Shown: positions 1 through 10,646, counted from the first letter of the stretch. The stretch: DNA of 64,000 nucleotides from Macrostomum hystrix (GCA_950097015.1 CATNEN010000012.1:2721501-2785500); one strand, 5' to 3'. Program-made: numbers and translations. Notes: generated from the sequence alone by a model not told the origin.

Positions 1-144
1 AGGACAGCATTGATATGGCGATACTAAAAATACACCATACAGTAACACCATACATACGCCTACACCATAAATAATACAGCATACAAACATTAATATGGTG
101 ATTCTAAAAAAGAATTTTTAGCATCACCATATCAGTGTTGTCCT
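1..144. mobile_element. Small MITE-like element with ~31-bp inverted ends
   Basis: The first 31 bases and the reverse complement of about 114-144 match at about 27 of 31 positions, both starting AGGACA and ending in CTAAAAAT. An inner hairpin (ATGGTGATTCTAAAAA against TTTTTAGCATCACCAT) lies near 97-130. There is no coding capacity. The left target duplication is cut off by the window edge, so the boundary and superfamily are unknown. Confidence 0.5.
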
Positions 145-539
145 CAGACACTTCGCAGGCGTGAGAACAAGACGGTGTTTTAACAGCATTGCCAAAATTT
201 CCTTCTGCGTGCTTCAAACAAGCATCAGATATTCGTTAGGCTAGAAGTAAGAACACGTTCTGAGTGACAGCCGCGAGGCTGGTGTCTTGAGTTGCGTTTC
301 AGTCACGCTCTTAACTGATTGAATTGTGTATTGAAACTCTAATCTGGAATCTGCTTGTTTGACTTGAAAGAGTTCTACACCACAAGCTGCATGCGACCGA
401 GATTCTAAGAAATACCACCGGCCCTGTTTGAAATTTGAGTTCCTATATTCCACTGGAGTCAAACGTATGAGAATTCGAATTAGAAGAAAATTTAAGATTG
501 AACTCAATCACTATGCAGGTTGTTTGAAATCTGTTACTG

Positions 540-1878
540 TTGATTGAACTCTGTCACTGTGGTAGCTTGAGCTCTGTCACTGTGGTAGCTTAAGCTCTGT
601 CACTGTGGTAGCTTGAGCGCTGTCACTGCATGGTAGCTTAAGCTCTGTCACTGTGGTAGCTTGAGCTCTGTCACTGTGATAGCTTGAGCTCTGTCACTGT
701 GGTAGCTTGAGCTCTGTCACTGTGATAGCTTGAGCTCTGTCACGGTGGTAGCTTAAGCTCTGTCACTGTGGTAGCTTGAGCTCTGTCACTGTGGTAGCTT
801 GAGCTCTGTCACTGTGGTAGCTTGAGCGCTGTCACTGCATGGTAGCTTAAGCTCTGTCACTGTGGTAGCCTGAGCTCTGTCACTGTGGTAGCTTGAGCTC
901 TGTCACTGTGGTAGCTTAAGCTCTGTCACTGTGGTAGCTTGAGCTCTGTCACTGTGGTAGCTTAAGCTCTGTCACTGTGGTAGCTTGAGCTCTGTCACTG
1001 TGGTAGCTTGAGCTCTGTCACTGTGATAGCTTGAGCTCTGTCACTGTGGTAGCTTGAGCTCTGTCACTGTGGTAGCTTGAGCGCTGTCACTGCATGGTAG
1101 CTTAAGCTCTGTCACTGTGGTAGCTTGAGCTCTGTCACTGTGATAGCTTGAGCTCTGTCACTGTGATAGCTTGAGCTCTGTCACTGTGGTAGCTTGAGCT
1201 CTGTCACTGCATGGTAGCTTAAGCTCTGTCACTGTGATAGCTTGAGCTCTGTCACTGTGGTAGCTTGAGCGCTGTCACTGCATGGTAGCTTAAGCTCTGT
1301 CACTGTGGTAGCTTGAGCTCTGTCACTGTGGTAGCTTGAGCGCTGTCACTGCATGGTAGCTTAAGCTCTGTCACTGTGGTAGCTTGAGCTCTGTCACTGT
1401 GATAGCTTGAGCTCTGTCACTGTGGTAGCTTGAGCTCTGTCACTGCATGGTAGCTTAAGCTCTGTCACTGTGATAGCTTGAGCTCTGTCACTGTGGTAGC
1501 TTGAGCGCTGTCACTGCATGGTAGCTTAAGCTCTGTCACTGTGGTAGCTTGAGCTCTGTCACTGTGGTAGCTTGAGCGCTGTCACTGCATGGTAGCTTAA
1601 GCTCTGTCACTGTGGTAGCTTGAGCTCTGTCACTGTGATAGCTTGAGCTCTGTCACTGTGGTAGCTTGAGCTCTGTCACTGTGGTAGCTTGAGCTCTGTC
1701 ACTGTGGTAGCTTGAGCTCTGTCACTGTGGTAGCTTGAGCTCTGTCACTGTGGTAGCTTGAGCTCTGTCACTGTGGTAGCTTGAGCTCTGTCACGGTGGT
1801 AGCTTGAGCTCTGTCACTGTGGTAGCTTGAGCTCTGTCACGGTGGTAGCTTGAGCTCTGTCACGGTGGTAGCTTGAAC
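540..1878. repeat. Minisatellite, 23-bp unit with a 25-bp variant, ~57 copies
   Basis: The unit is close to GTAGCTTGAGCTCTGTCACTGTG, with GTAG/ATAG and TTGAG/TTAAG variants. A 25-bp form carries CACTGCATG, often after GAGCGCTG. The variants are not scattered at random: a block of about 0.25 kb containing the same order of variant units recurs, so the array has higher-order structure. No gene is seen in it. Confidence 0.95.
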
Positions 1879-3060
1879 TGTCTGTTTTTTTCTCAATGGC
1901 TGGCTTTGATAACTGCTTGCTTGTGCATTAATTTGCACTAAAAGGGTGCTAAAAGGTCCTCCATTAACAATTGCTTTTGGTGCAAGCTCTAACGAGTTAA
2001 ATCTGATCACGCTAATTCAACCCACCTGTCAGTTTTTGGCCTCTATAGGCATAAGCAAAATGTTTTATTACTCTTACTCGGCTCCCCACGCGTACCTGTC
2101 TATTTACACAGGTGCCCAAACGTTGCAGTACTTTTTGTACCTAAATACATCACATACACATGCAGCAGCTGATCAAGCACTCTGTTACGGATTTGGCAAT
2201 CATTCGCGTGGGCTGGCTAAGAGATGAGCAAAACTAATTGGCAGGCTAAACATATAGCCAGCATGTGAGTAACTGAGGGCACAAGAGGTTGGCCAATTTT
2301 GGCATCGTTTTATGGCAGCGCGGATCGGATTATGACCTATTTTGTGAGCTACTGGGCTAGACATGCAAGAATTGTGGCGTTTGTCCCGCTTATTGAAATG
2401 ACTACAATTCTCCATGTTATTGATTGCGAATTCGAAGCCAATCACCAACAAAAAGACTTTAGACTGTTCAACGATCAGCTTCGGAACGCTACCAATAAGC
2501 ATGGTTGCGCAATTCCATTTTATGGCCACCAGGCAACCACGTTTTTGATACAAAAAACTGCAGAACGAAAGTTCATGCAACTAAAAACTTACAGCAAATT
2601 AATATTTAACAAGCAAAAAAGGGAATTGTAGATATCTAAAACACAACTTTGTCCTGAAAGGAAACACAGACTTAATTATTTCGTCGAAAAAATAGCGAAA
2701 TTTTGTTTAATATACCGAAACCTTGTAGCACCAACTTAGGAAACCAAGAAAATATATATTCGGCCAGATAATTTATACGAAGGGTGTCCAAAAATATTGG
2801 CAATTTTCAACGTAAATCAGATTTCAATCGGATTCAGACACATTAAATTCCTAAACGTTTTATGAAAGCGGATTTATGTATCTCTGTGTGACGTTGTCAT
2901 CTTCTGCAGGAGGCGCTACGAAATTAAAATTAATGCGTCCATGAGTTAGGCCGTTTTAACGAATGTAATTACGCTTTCACAACTTTTGAAATTCCGTATA
3001 TTTCTTAAACCGCTACTGTAAGTAGACGTCAACGTACATTTAAACCCCTTGCGCCACCCG
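1879..3060. other. Intergenic, no gene recognised
   Basis: Mixed-composition DNA with short open frames on both strands (about 1946-2630) that overlap each other and show no motif I recognise. A stretch near 2780 (GGGTGTCCAAAAATATTGG) resembles the end of a DNA transposon, but I found no matching inverted copy nearby. Nothing else can be supported. Confidence 0.5.
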
Positions 3061-3079
3061 TAATTATGATTTTTCTCTC

Positions 3080-3260
3080 AGCCAATAGCGCGCGTCCACG
3101 CTCATATGCAAAGGTCACCTGCCTGTTCATTTTCTAGCCAATCCCGCGCTGCGGCATAAATTATGTTAAAATTTGTGCCAGCCTATTTATAACAGCTCCC
3201 CGCCCCAGCGCGCTCCACCACTGCTCTCCACGGCTCTCCACTGTTCTGTGTGTCACTTCT
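3080..3260 (+). promoter_or_regulatory. Promoter-like stretch: two CCAAT boxes, octamer-like site, TATA-like box
   Basis: CCAAT occurs at 3082-3086 and 3138-3142, an octamer-like ATATGCAAAG near 3103-3112, and TATTTATA at 3184-3191, followed by a C/T-rich stretch with repeated CTCTCCAC. The spacing is like a polymerase II core promoter. No coding region is recognised just downstream. It could be a retroelement LTR or an orphan promoter; I cannot tell which. Confidence 0.35.
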
Positions 3261-3854
3261 CTGCCCCGATCTCCCCTGTTGCTCCCTGCCAGTCTACTCT
3301 GTGAGTCACTTCAGTTCATTCGCCTAAATCTGACTGACTATCTGTTGACTGGTCATTACTACACTCGGTTCACTTGCCATTCTACTCTCTGTTTGCCTGC
3401 CATCATTGCCATCTGTTCACCTGCCATTGCTGCCATCTGTTCACCTGCCTTTGCCACTGCCGTTAATTTCACTAGTCACGCCCCCATCTGTGTTGCAACC
3501 CGATCGTGTTCGCCGTGTTAAAATACATATCGTCATCACTAGAAAACAAATCCATTGTAAAATGAGAGTACTACCGCTACACCACTTTGTTGAATCGAGT
3601 CAATCAATTTGCCATAGTATATCCGGCACCGCCGGAAATATTCGTCGCATCTGTAATAATTTTTTAATTTTGCTATTGTCTTCTGGCGTTCAAAAGTTAT
3701 GAACAATTTAGTGCAGTTCCCCAGGCTACAACTTACAGAAACTTTAACAAGTAGTCACTAAGTCGAAACATGACAACAAACTATCAGTCGTAATCCCATT
3801 GAAGTTCATCTTAACGTCAACTCAAATGTCCTTTTCGTTAGGGATGGAGACCTT

Positions 3855-4785
3855 CTACACGTAGTCGCCTTTGCAGCTGATGCACTTCTCCCAGCGAGTG
3901 CGCAACGAATCAATTGCATGAGCGTATTGCTCCTTGGGAATAGCAAAAACAAGGATGCGCCGAACCTCTTCTTCAAGACAGTGATGACGATTCGCGTAGA
4001 CTTTGCCTCGAAGCAGCTCCTTCAGTCTAGGAAAAAGACAAAAGTCTGCTGGCGCCAAGTCAGGGGAGTAGGGTGGGTGAGGCAGGAGTTCAAACTTCAT
4101 GCCCTGAATTGCCTCCACTGTCTTTGAAGCCGTGTGCGGTCGGGCATTGTCGTGGTGGAGAACTGAGGGCTTTGATTCCAGTGCGCCGTTTATTGTGGAT
4201 GTCAGCCTCGAGCTTCTTCAGAGACAAGATGTAGCGCTCCGCATTGACAGTTGTGTTTGGCTCTAGGAAATCGATTGCCAAGGGGCCGTGACAATCGAAA
4301 AAATCAGCAACATCAGCTTGTGGCAATGAGCCTCTCGACGAGCCTTGATTGGAGGGTCAGAGGGTCTGGGCCCTTTACTGCCCAGACTTTTGACTCTTCT
4401 TTTGTTGGGGGGGGTCGAAGTGAGGCAGCCAGGTTTCATCACCCGTTACAATGAGCTGTCGAAAGGCCTTCCATCCACCTCGATCTTCAACAAGCCTCAA
4501 CAAGAGCTCGTATCCAAGTTGCTCTTCTATGTTTTGTCGCTGTGCTTTCATCTCCGGGGTGAGAAGCCTGGGAACCCACCTGGCACTGAGCTTACCGAGA
4601 TTCATGCTGCAGATGCAATGATGAACTGTGGACTTGGGCGTATCCAGTCGGTCCGCAATTTCCCTGATGATAAGGCGAGCATCTTCTTCAAGCAGATCCA
4701 AAATGCGATTGTTAAGAGTCTTGGATGCGTTAGTCTTGCTTTTTCTTACTGCATGTTGTCCATGGATGCGCTTCAGGTTGCTAAC
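3855..4785 (-). pseudogene. Mariner-type transposase, frameshifted relic
   Basis: Read on the minus strand, three consecutive pieces in different frames line up along a mariner transposase. The N-terminal helix-turn-helix part (4785-4375) carries IREIADRL, KSTVHHCI, ARWVPRLLTPE and the first catalytic Asp in VTGDETW. A middle part (4326-4090) contains FFDCHGPLAIDFL. The C-terminal part (4118-3855) contains HPPYSPDLAPADFCLFPRLK with the last catalytic Asp. At least two frame changes make it non-functional. I found no terminal inverted repeats. At its N-terminal side it abuts a gypsy-type fragment near 4785-4800, so the borders are rearranged or one element landed in the other. Confidence 0.85.
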
Positions 4786-4789
4786 AATC

Positions 4790-5219
4790 TCGGACCCATT
4801 GCTCCTGCAGTTATAATGAGGGGAAGATTGCTAAGGTCACCAGTAACTAGTCTAGCAAAGGATTCGCAAAAAGTGTGGGTCCGAAGTGACTCTCAAAAAG
4901 ACGCACTGTATCGAACTTCGCCCTACTCCGACACAACAGTCACCGTAAAATTGGATAATGGAGCCGAACAAATGTGTCACAAGGAGCAACTGAAGGAGAA
5001 TGCCGAACCATTAGCCTCCCCCCAAAAGAGCCATCTGAGGAGAACGATGTCATCACAGAGAGTGGAATGCCAATAGAGCACTCAGCAGAATCTGCTCAGC
5101 ATGGAATCTCGGCAGCCACTGATGCCATTCCCAGAACTCTGCCTGGTTGCATCATCGAACGACCCAAGAGTAACTGCAGACCACGAGACAGACTGAATTT
5201 CAGGGAACTTCAGATATGA
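4790..5219 (+). pseudogene. Ty3/gypsy-type integrase C-terminal fragment
   Basis: Plus-strand reading gives PIAPAVIMRGRLLRSPV, then KVWVRSDSQ, then VTVKLDNG and HKEQLKE. This is the order found at the C-terminus of gypsy-type pol: the segment after the integrase core, followed by a small chromodomain-like or SH3-like region. After a frame change near 4974-5076 it ends with an Arg/Pro-rich RPRDRLNFREL tail typical of these polyproteins. Only the last 130-140 residues remain; no RT, protease or LTR was found. It is a relic. Confidence 0.6.
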
Positions 5220-6078
5220 GTTTTCGTTTATGGCTAACCCAGCCATGTGCGGGACAGGCATAGAGTCCCCGCTCAAATGTTTAAGAAAATAATAGACAAG
5301 CAAATAAGAGCACAAAATATGAATATGCTAAACTTGTTGTGTTGACCATAAACGCTAACGAAGGACTCTCCTTCGTTATTTCTGCTCTGCACTGATCCAA
5401 CAGTGCTGTCCCTCTTACGAGTGTGTAGGAACTGAGAAATGCGACTGTTTGTAGTCGATAGCCGAAAATACACAAGAGCGATTTCAAATGCGATTCGGTA
5501 TATTTTATAACAGCTGAGTTGAGCTGGGGTGGCGGCTAAAGCCGCACCCCGTACATCAGTAAACGTGCGTGCCAAGGGGGGTAGGGAGGTGGCAGAGAGA
5601 AAGACGCAGAACGCCGCCAACCCCATGCTCGCGTGACGGCTGGCGCCGCCTACAGAGTGGATATCCGACATGTTTGCACAATCTTCTGGTGCTTCAAATT
5701 CGCAAGTTGACAAATGTCTGGCTGATCTGGCATGCATCTAAAGCTTGAGACTGAGGGGTATTGATAATTGCTTGCATGAGCAATAGTTCTCATTTTTAGC
5801 ACATAGACATGCTCAAGCATTTCTGTAGACATCATCGCGTAAACTTGATGCAGAAAAAGTACAACGCAGAACTTTCTTCATTGAAAGCCTTCAAAATGTC
5901 ATTTTCTGTAAGTCGTATCCTGGGGAACTGTAATAAATGGTTCATAAATTTTAAATGACTCTAGGCATTGGCAAAATAAAAACTATTGCATAGATGGATA
6001 AATCCGCATTCACAAAAAGTTAACTATATTAATTTACCTTGAATTAATCTGAAAACGAATACTTTTTTGTTGAGTTTA
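5220..6078. other. Intergenic DNA left of the retrotransposon
   Basis: A GC-richer patch (about 5510-5650) lies in AT-rich DNA. Open frames on the minus strand (5273-5737) have no recognisable motif and look accidental. It may contain the non-coding 3' end of the gypsy relic, but I see no LTR copy. Confidence 0.4.
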
Positions 6079-6234
6079 AGTGTCCAATCGGCGCTCGCTG
6101 ATTGGGTGTAAACACCCACCCCAGGCACCCACCCCAGGCACCCACCCCTCCGCTTTTAGCTGGGTTGTATTTCAGCCGGCACCCCCGTGCTGCCCAGCCT
6201 TGTCTCTTCGCGCTGCGTGGTGTGAAATTTTTTC
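6079..6234 (+). repeat. Split direct repeat A1 (left)
   Basis: It starts AGTGTCCAATCGGCGCTC and ends GTGTGAAATTTTTT just before the ORF1 start. It contains a short internal duplication (CCCCAGGCACCCA). It matches A2 at about 10394-10549 almost base for base; the T run at the end is 6 here and 7 in A2. Confidence 0.92.
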
Positions 6235-6241
6235 TACTGCA

Positions 6242-7318
6242 ATGGCTGAGCTTCCAATTGACCGGCTTACGGCTCGCCAGTTAAGAGACCGCCTGATTCA
6301 ACTTGGCCTGCCTAGCAGCGGTCGCAAGCGTGAACTGCAAGTCAGACTGGAACAATCCAGTTTAGTCAGCCGAACCACACGCCGCGTGCAGCAAAGGTCA
6401 ACCGCTTCGGCCCAAGTCGAGGACGACGGCAGCACCTGCAGCGAAGAGGACGGCGAGGCGAACCCGGACCAGGCGAGTGATCTGGGAGGCGGCGACGACC
6501 TGGACCAGAGGATCGCCAGACAAGAGAAGCTGCTCCGCCTGAGAACGCTTCAGCGCCAAACAGCGGAGATTGAAGCCGAGCTTGGAAAGGACGGCCAGCG
6601 CAGACAGAGTGGTAAGTCGACTAGCCCGATGCTGCTTAACCAAACCCTCAGTGCCCACGAGCCGGAGCAGCATCTGCCAGTGCCAGACTGGGAACTCCCC
6701 GGCAGCTACACTAAGCCAGCTGCCACCTCGAGGCCTCTGCTGGTGAGAGACTTCATCGATCGTGACTTCGAGGAGCCTGCGCCCCAATTAGCGAAGACTA
6801 GAGCCCGAACTGAGAACATCACGGCCGGTCAGTGGGTTGCAGGCAGCGGCCGCATCCTGCTGAGACTGCTTGACGACGGTGCCCTAGTCACAATGAGAAA
6901 CGGCACCATGGATTTGAGTGAGCTGAAAGCCTATGTGCGGTACTGCGTACAGTTCGGCGAGTTCATGCATCAGGGCTTCAGCCAGGCCGCCCTCAACGAC
7001 TACGACGAAGACTTCAGGATCCTGCAGCACCAGACCAGCGGCAACTGGGAGCGGGAGTCGTTGCAGCTGCTGTCCAAGCACATTCTGGCACCTAAACCCA
7101 ATCCTGCTGGCAGTTCGACCTATTCGCGGCCTGGCTTCAAGTTCAGCAAAATGAGAAACCAGACAAGCGGCTTGGTCGGCCCAACCGACGCTGAAGGTCG
7201 GGAGCTGTGCGTCAAATTCAACCGAAACAGCTGCCACAGACGCGACTGCAAGTTCAGACACGCGTGCTCTGCCTGCTACGCGGCGCACCCGCGCCAGCTC
7301 TGCACGTCAAAAAACTAG
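6242..7318 (+). CDS. Gag-like ORF1: SAP domain plus CCCH zinc finger
   Basis: I start at ATG 6242, the first Met after repeat A1. The frame is open upstream, but that part is the terminal repeat. The protein is about 358 residues. Residues ~5-40 form a SAP-type helix-extension-helix (LTARQLRDRLIQLGLPSSG, then KRELQVRLEQ), a DNA-binding fold. An acidic and coiled segment with KLLRLRTLQRQ follows. Near the C-terminus is a zinc finger of the form C-x7-C-x4-C-x3-H (CVKFNRNSC, DCKFRH) and then CSAC. It fills the gag position in the element and presumably binds element RNA or DNA; that role is inferred from position and motifs. The stop TAG at 7316 directly follows a slippery heptamer. Confidence 0.85.
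   Translation: MAELPIDRLTARQLRDRLIQLGLPSSGRKRELQVRLEQSSLVSRTTRRVQQRSTASAQVEDDGSTCSEEDGEANPDQASDLGGGDDLDQRIARQEKLLRLRTLQRQTAEIEAELGKDGQRRQSGKSTSPMLLNQTLSAHEPEQHLPVPDWELPGSYTKPAATSRPLLVRDFIDRDFEEPAPQLAKTRARTENITAGQWVAGSGRILLRLLDDGALVTMRNGTMDLSELKAYVRYCVQFGEFMHQGFSQAALNDYDEDFRILQHQTSGNWERESLQLLSKHILAPKPNPAGSSTYSRPGFKFSKMRNQTSGLVGPTDAEGRELCVKFNRNSCHRRDCKFRHACSACYAAHPRQLCTSKN
7309..7315 (+). promoter_or_regulatory. Candidate -1 ribosomal frameshift site A_AAA_AAC
   Basis: In the ORF1 frame the last codons read TCA AAA AAC TAG. This places the canonical X_XXY_YYZ heptamer A_AAA_AAC directly before the stop. A -1 slip continues with CTA GAT TGC into the frame that encodes reverse transcriptase. The next ~50 bases are strongly GC-rich (GCGGCCGGCCGGGG) and could fold. 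Frameshifting itself is inferred. Confidence 0.6.
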
Positions 7319-9041
7319 ATTGCGGCCGGCCGGGGGACTTGACCGACGGCCCAGCTGCACCGGCCGATTCTGACAATGTCGATCACCCGCTCCCCCCTGG
7401 CCGGCCTCAAGCTAAGCCCATCGAGTCCGTTGCCTTCTCTTCTGACCTTATCACCGCCGCCTGGGATGCCGAGCTGCTCGGCGATCCCGATCGTGACTTC
7501 CTGCTGAACGGTGTCCGCAACGGCTTCCGCCTCACCTGCCCCAGCGCCCCTGACAATCAGCCTAATAGCACTTTCTCTCAGAACTACTTCTCCGCTGACA
7601 GTAATCGGCTACTGGTCGAGCAGCAGGTGCGGGAAGAAGTGGCCAACGGCCGTTACGTGAAAGTTAGCAACAAGCCGGACGTCATCAGCGCCCTTGGTGC
7701 CATCCCGAAAGGAAACAACAAGATCCGGCTGATCCACGACTGCTCGCAACCTCCGGACCTCTCGCTGAACAGCCGTTTCTCCTCTGACTACCAGATCAAG
7801 TTTGAGACCGTCAGCCAGTTCACTGCCAAGCTGCAGCCAGGTTGGTTCATGGCGAAGGTCGACTTGGCCAATGCTTACCGCAGTGTCGGAATCAGTCCCC
7901 ACGACTTCCGCTACACTGGTCTACAGTGGAAGTTCAGCGATCAACCGAGCCCGACGTACCTGTGCGACACGCGCCTGCCATTCGGCGCGGCAGCTTCAGT
8001 GGAAGTCTTCCACCGCCTCAGCCAGTCCATCAAGCGCATGATGCAGCGACGCGGCTTCAGCAATATCGGGAGTTACCTCGATGACTTTGCCGTGGCGGCA
8101 GAAACTGAGATCGCCTGCCAGCAAGCTCTGGACACTCTACTTCATCTGCTGCGGCGTCTAGGCTTCTCCATCAACTGGAGCAAAGTAGCTCTGCCGTGCA
8201 CTAGGCTGGTGTACCTGGGCGTCATGATTGACACCAACAGCGGCCTGCTAGAGCTCCCAAAGGACAAGCTCGAGGTCACGAAAGCGCAGCTGCAATCCGC
8301 ACTCTCGCACAAGCGCATCACCAAGCGCCAGCTCCAATCTCTCTGTGGCCGCATCAACTGGGTTTGCCAGGTCGTCCATATCGGGAGGTGTTTCCTGAGG
8401 CCGCTCCTGCTGGAACTCAATAAGTTAAAGCAGCACTGCCACAAACTGCGCATGCACAACGATCTCCGCGAGACCATCCTCTGGTGGGTGGCCTGCCTGG
8501 CCAAGACCCCCAGCTGCCGCATCTGGAGGACCGCCGGGCCAGCCTGGGCAATCGAGTCGGACGCATCCAATTGGGGAGGCTGCGGCATCATCCGCGGCCC
8601 AGGCGTCACTAACTGGCTCATCATCGACTGGCAACGCGATAGTCCGGAGCTCGAAACTCTGCACATCAATTTTAAGGAGAGCCTCGCGCCCGTGTTCACG
8701 GCTCTGCACTTTCAACAAAAGCTGCAACCAGGAAGCAACCTGGTGATCTACTCGGACAGCACGGCCGCTGTCGGCGCCATCAACAAGGGCTCCTCGCCGA
8801 ACCCGATTGTCAACACAGCCCTGCAGCAGCTCGCGCTTCTCGCCGCTCACCGCGATCTCGTTATCCAAGCCTTCCACGTGCCTGGGACGTTCCAGATCTT
8901 TGCGGACAGCGGCAGTCGCGCAGATGACACCAGCGAGCTGGCAAATTTTCTGCTCCGGCTCTACGGCACAGTGGACATTGAAACTGACAACCTTCATGAG
9001 CACACCCTTTCGTCCGCCGCCCGCCAATTCCTTTCTTTGCA
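7315..9041 (+). CDS. Reverse transcriptase-RNase H of the Ngaro/PAT-like element
   Basis: This frame is -1 to ORF1 and has no useful ATG of its own apart from 7207 inside ORF1, so it is probably made as a fusion by frameshifting. A linker leads to DPDRDFLLNGVRNGFRL, seen at the start of RT regions in DIRS-order elements. RT motifs follow in order: KIRLIHDCS, MAKVDLANAYR (first Asp), LPFGAAASVE, and the YxDD box as YLDDF. RNase H follows with AIESDAS (Asp), FKESLAP (Glu), VIYSDSTAAV (Asp) and a late HVPG..FADSGSR (His/Asp). The frame stays open to 9792, but after about 9040 the homology moves to the next frame. Confidence 0.88.
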
Positions 9042-10037
9042 GATCGCTCGCCTACGGTCCCGGGTTCGCACCTCAGCCGCCGCTACCACGAGCTCTGCAG
9101 CCTGGCCTTCGCAGGCACGACAGCGCGCTCCTACCGCTGCCAGATTGCCTCCTGGCAACGCTTCTGTAAGCGAACGCGCATTGACAGCACCAGACCGTCA
9201 GCACAGCAGGTCGCGCACTACGTCATCGTGCTGGCCGACCGCCTCACATCGCATGCCAGCATTGGCGCATACCTTAACGCCGCCGACCTGTACTGCAAGC
9301 TGCAGACTGGCCGCGGCCTCCCAAGCGACCCTCGCATCGACCTGCTCCTCCGCGGCGTGCGACGCAAGCTGGCCAGGCCACCCGCGCGCAAGGCTCCAAT
9401 CAAGCCAAACCACCTGCTCAAAATGCGGGGAGTACTGCAGCTGCATATTCCGGAGGACGCAGCCTTCTGGGCGGCTGTCCTGGTCGGATTCTGGGGCCTG
9501 CTGCGCCGCGCAAACCTGTGCTGCCCGACCCCAATGCCGCCACCGGGAGAGGCCATCATCGTTGAAGACCTACGGCTGGGCTCGGACCTGGCAATCCTGC
9601 ATGTCCGCAAGTCCAAGACCAATCAGTTCCGTGAGCGAGTGCACCGCGTGGTCCTGCCACGCCTTCGACGCGAGGCGCAGCACCCGCTCTGTCCGGTGGC
9701 AGCGCTGCGACACCACCTGCACGCCAACCAGCCCGTCCCTGCTTCAGCCCATCTCTTCGCCTTCCGCCATTGCGGTGGTCTCGTGCCAATGACCGCCACC
9801 CGGTTCTGCCGCCTGTTTCGCCGCGCAGTCAACCTCGCCGGCCTGGGAGGACTATCGCTCTCACCGCACAGCCTCCGTCGCGGTGGTGCCTCCCTAGCCT
9901 TTCGGGAAGGCATCCCGCTGCCCGTCGTCAAGGCGCTGGGAGACTGGCGGAGTTCGGCGGTGGAGGCGTACCTTGGGTTGGAGTCGGGCCTCGACCTGCA
10001 ACTGGCTGCTGCTCAAAAACTATCAGCGTGCGTTTGA
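9000..10037 (+). CDS. Tyrosine recombinase of the Ngaro/PAT-like element
   Basis: This is a third frame, -1 to the RT frame, open from 9000. The first ATG is 9228, but conserved-looking sequence starts earlier (SHLSRRYHEL, then ARSYRCQIASW), so ATG 9228 would cut the N-terminal core-binding domain. The catalytic domain shows the Arg box FWGLLRRANLC, the HxxR box PHSLRRGG and, after ALGDWRSS, a Tyr in EAYLGL as the likely nucleophile. The enzyme would insert the circular cDNA of the element by strand exchange. How it is translated is unclear: a pyrimidine tract ending CTTTGCAG at about 9042 looks like a splice acceptor, and a -1 slip or fusion is also possible. Confidence 0.88.
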   Translation, partial: AHPFVRRPPIPFFADRSPTVPGSHLSRRYHELCSLAFAGTTARSYRCQIASWQRFCKRTRIDSTRPSAQQVAHYVIVLADRLTSHASIGAYLNAADLYCKLQTGRGLPSDPRIDLLLRGVRRKLARPPARKAPIKPNHLLKMRGVLQLHIPEDAAFWAAVLVGFWGLLRRANLCCPTPMPPPGEAIIVEDLRLGSDLAILHVRKSKTNQFRERVHRVVLPRLRREAQHPLCPVAALRHHLHANQPVPASAHLFAFRHCGGLVPMTATRFCRLFRRAVNLAGLGGLSLSPHSLRRGGASLAFREGIPLPVVKALGDWRSSAVEAYLGLESGLDLQLAAAQKLSACV

Positions 10038-10302
10038 CCCTTGATCTGTCGCTCAAGCATTCTTTGTGACCTCTTTCTTTTGTACTCGCTGTGGACCAAG
10101 TGCCGGCGGCTTCTGTCTTCTGTATTTTTTTGCTTCACGTTTAGTTGTTGTGCTGCGCTCGCTGGTCTCGCTTGTAACTTCTTTACGCCTTCAACCATTT
10201 TGTGTTTTATGTTTTAGCTCTGTTTTAAGTGCGTACCGGCGTCACCCTATTTTGCATTTTATGTTGCGTGCCTCCCCCCTTCCTCTTCCTTTTTTTTGGG
10301 TT

Positions 10303-10395
10303 TGGGCCATAGACGGTGCCCTTCCCTCGTTCGCTCTCTGCTGTGTCGCATCTGCTGTCTCTGTCTGCCTTCGTGCCTGGGAGTGTGGTGTTTAG
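10303..10395 (+). repeat. Split direct repeat B1
   Basis: It starts TGGGCCATAGACGGTGCC and ends GTGGTGTTTAG. It is identical by eye to B2 at 10647-10739 and abuts A2 with no spacer. The preceding 10040-10302 is a T-rich non-coding 3' region of the element. Confidence 0.92.
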
Positions 10396-10549
10396 TGTCC
10401 AATCGGCGCTCGCTGATTGGGTGTAAACACCCACCCCAGGCACCCACCCCAGGCACCCACCCCTCCGCTTTTAGCTGGGTTGTATTTCAGCCGGCACCCC
10501 CGTGCTGCCCAGCCTTGTCTCTTCGCGCTGCGTGGTGTGAAATTTTTTT
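10394..10549 (+). repeat. Split direct repeat A2
   Basis: Near-exact copy of A1 (6079-6234), starting AGTGTCCAATCGG directly after B1. It is followed by a T/C-rich spacer (10550-10646) before B2. Confidence 0.92.
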
Positions 10550-10646
10550 CTTTTTCCTTGCTTCCTTTTTTCTTTCTTGCTTTTGCCTTTTTGTGTGCAT
10601 TTTGAATACTTCCTTTGAAATAATTTATTTGCAAATATATCGTATG

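Noticed and set aside
2200-2631. Overlapping 110- and 126-codon frames on opposite strands
   Set aside because: No recognised motif, no splice signals and no codon bias; likely chance frames.
2775-3000. DNA transposon end (GGGTGTCCAAAAATATTGG)
   Set aside because: No inverted partner or target duplication found within reach.
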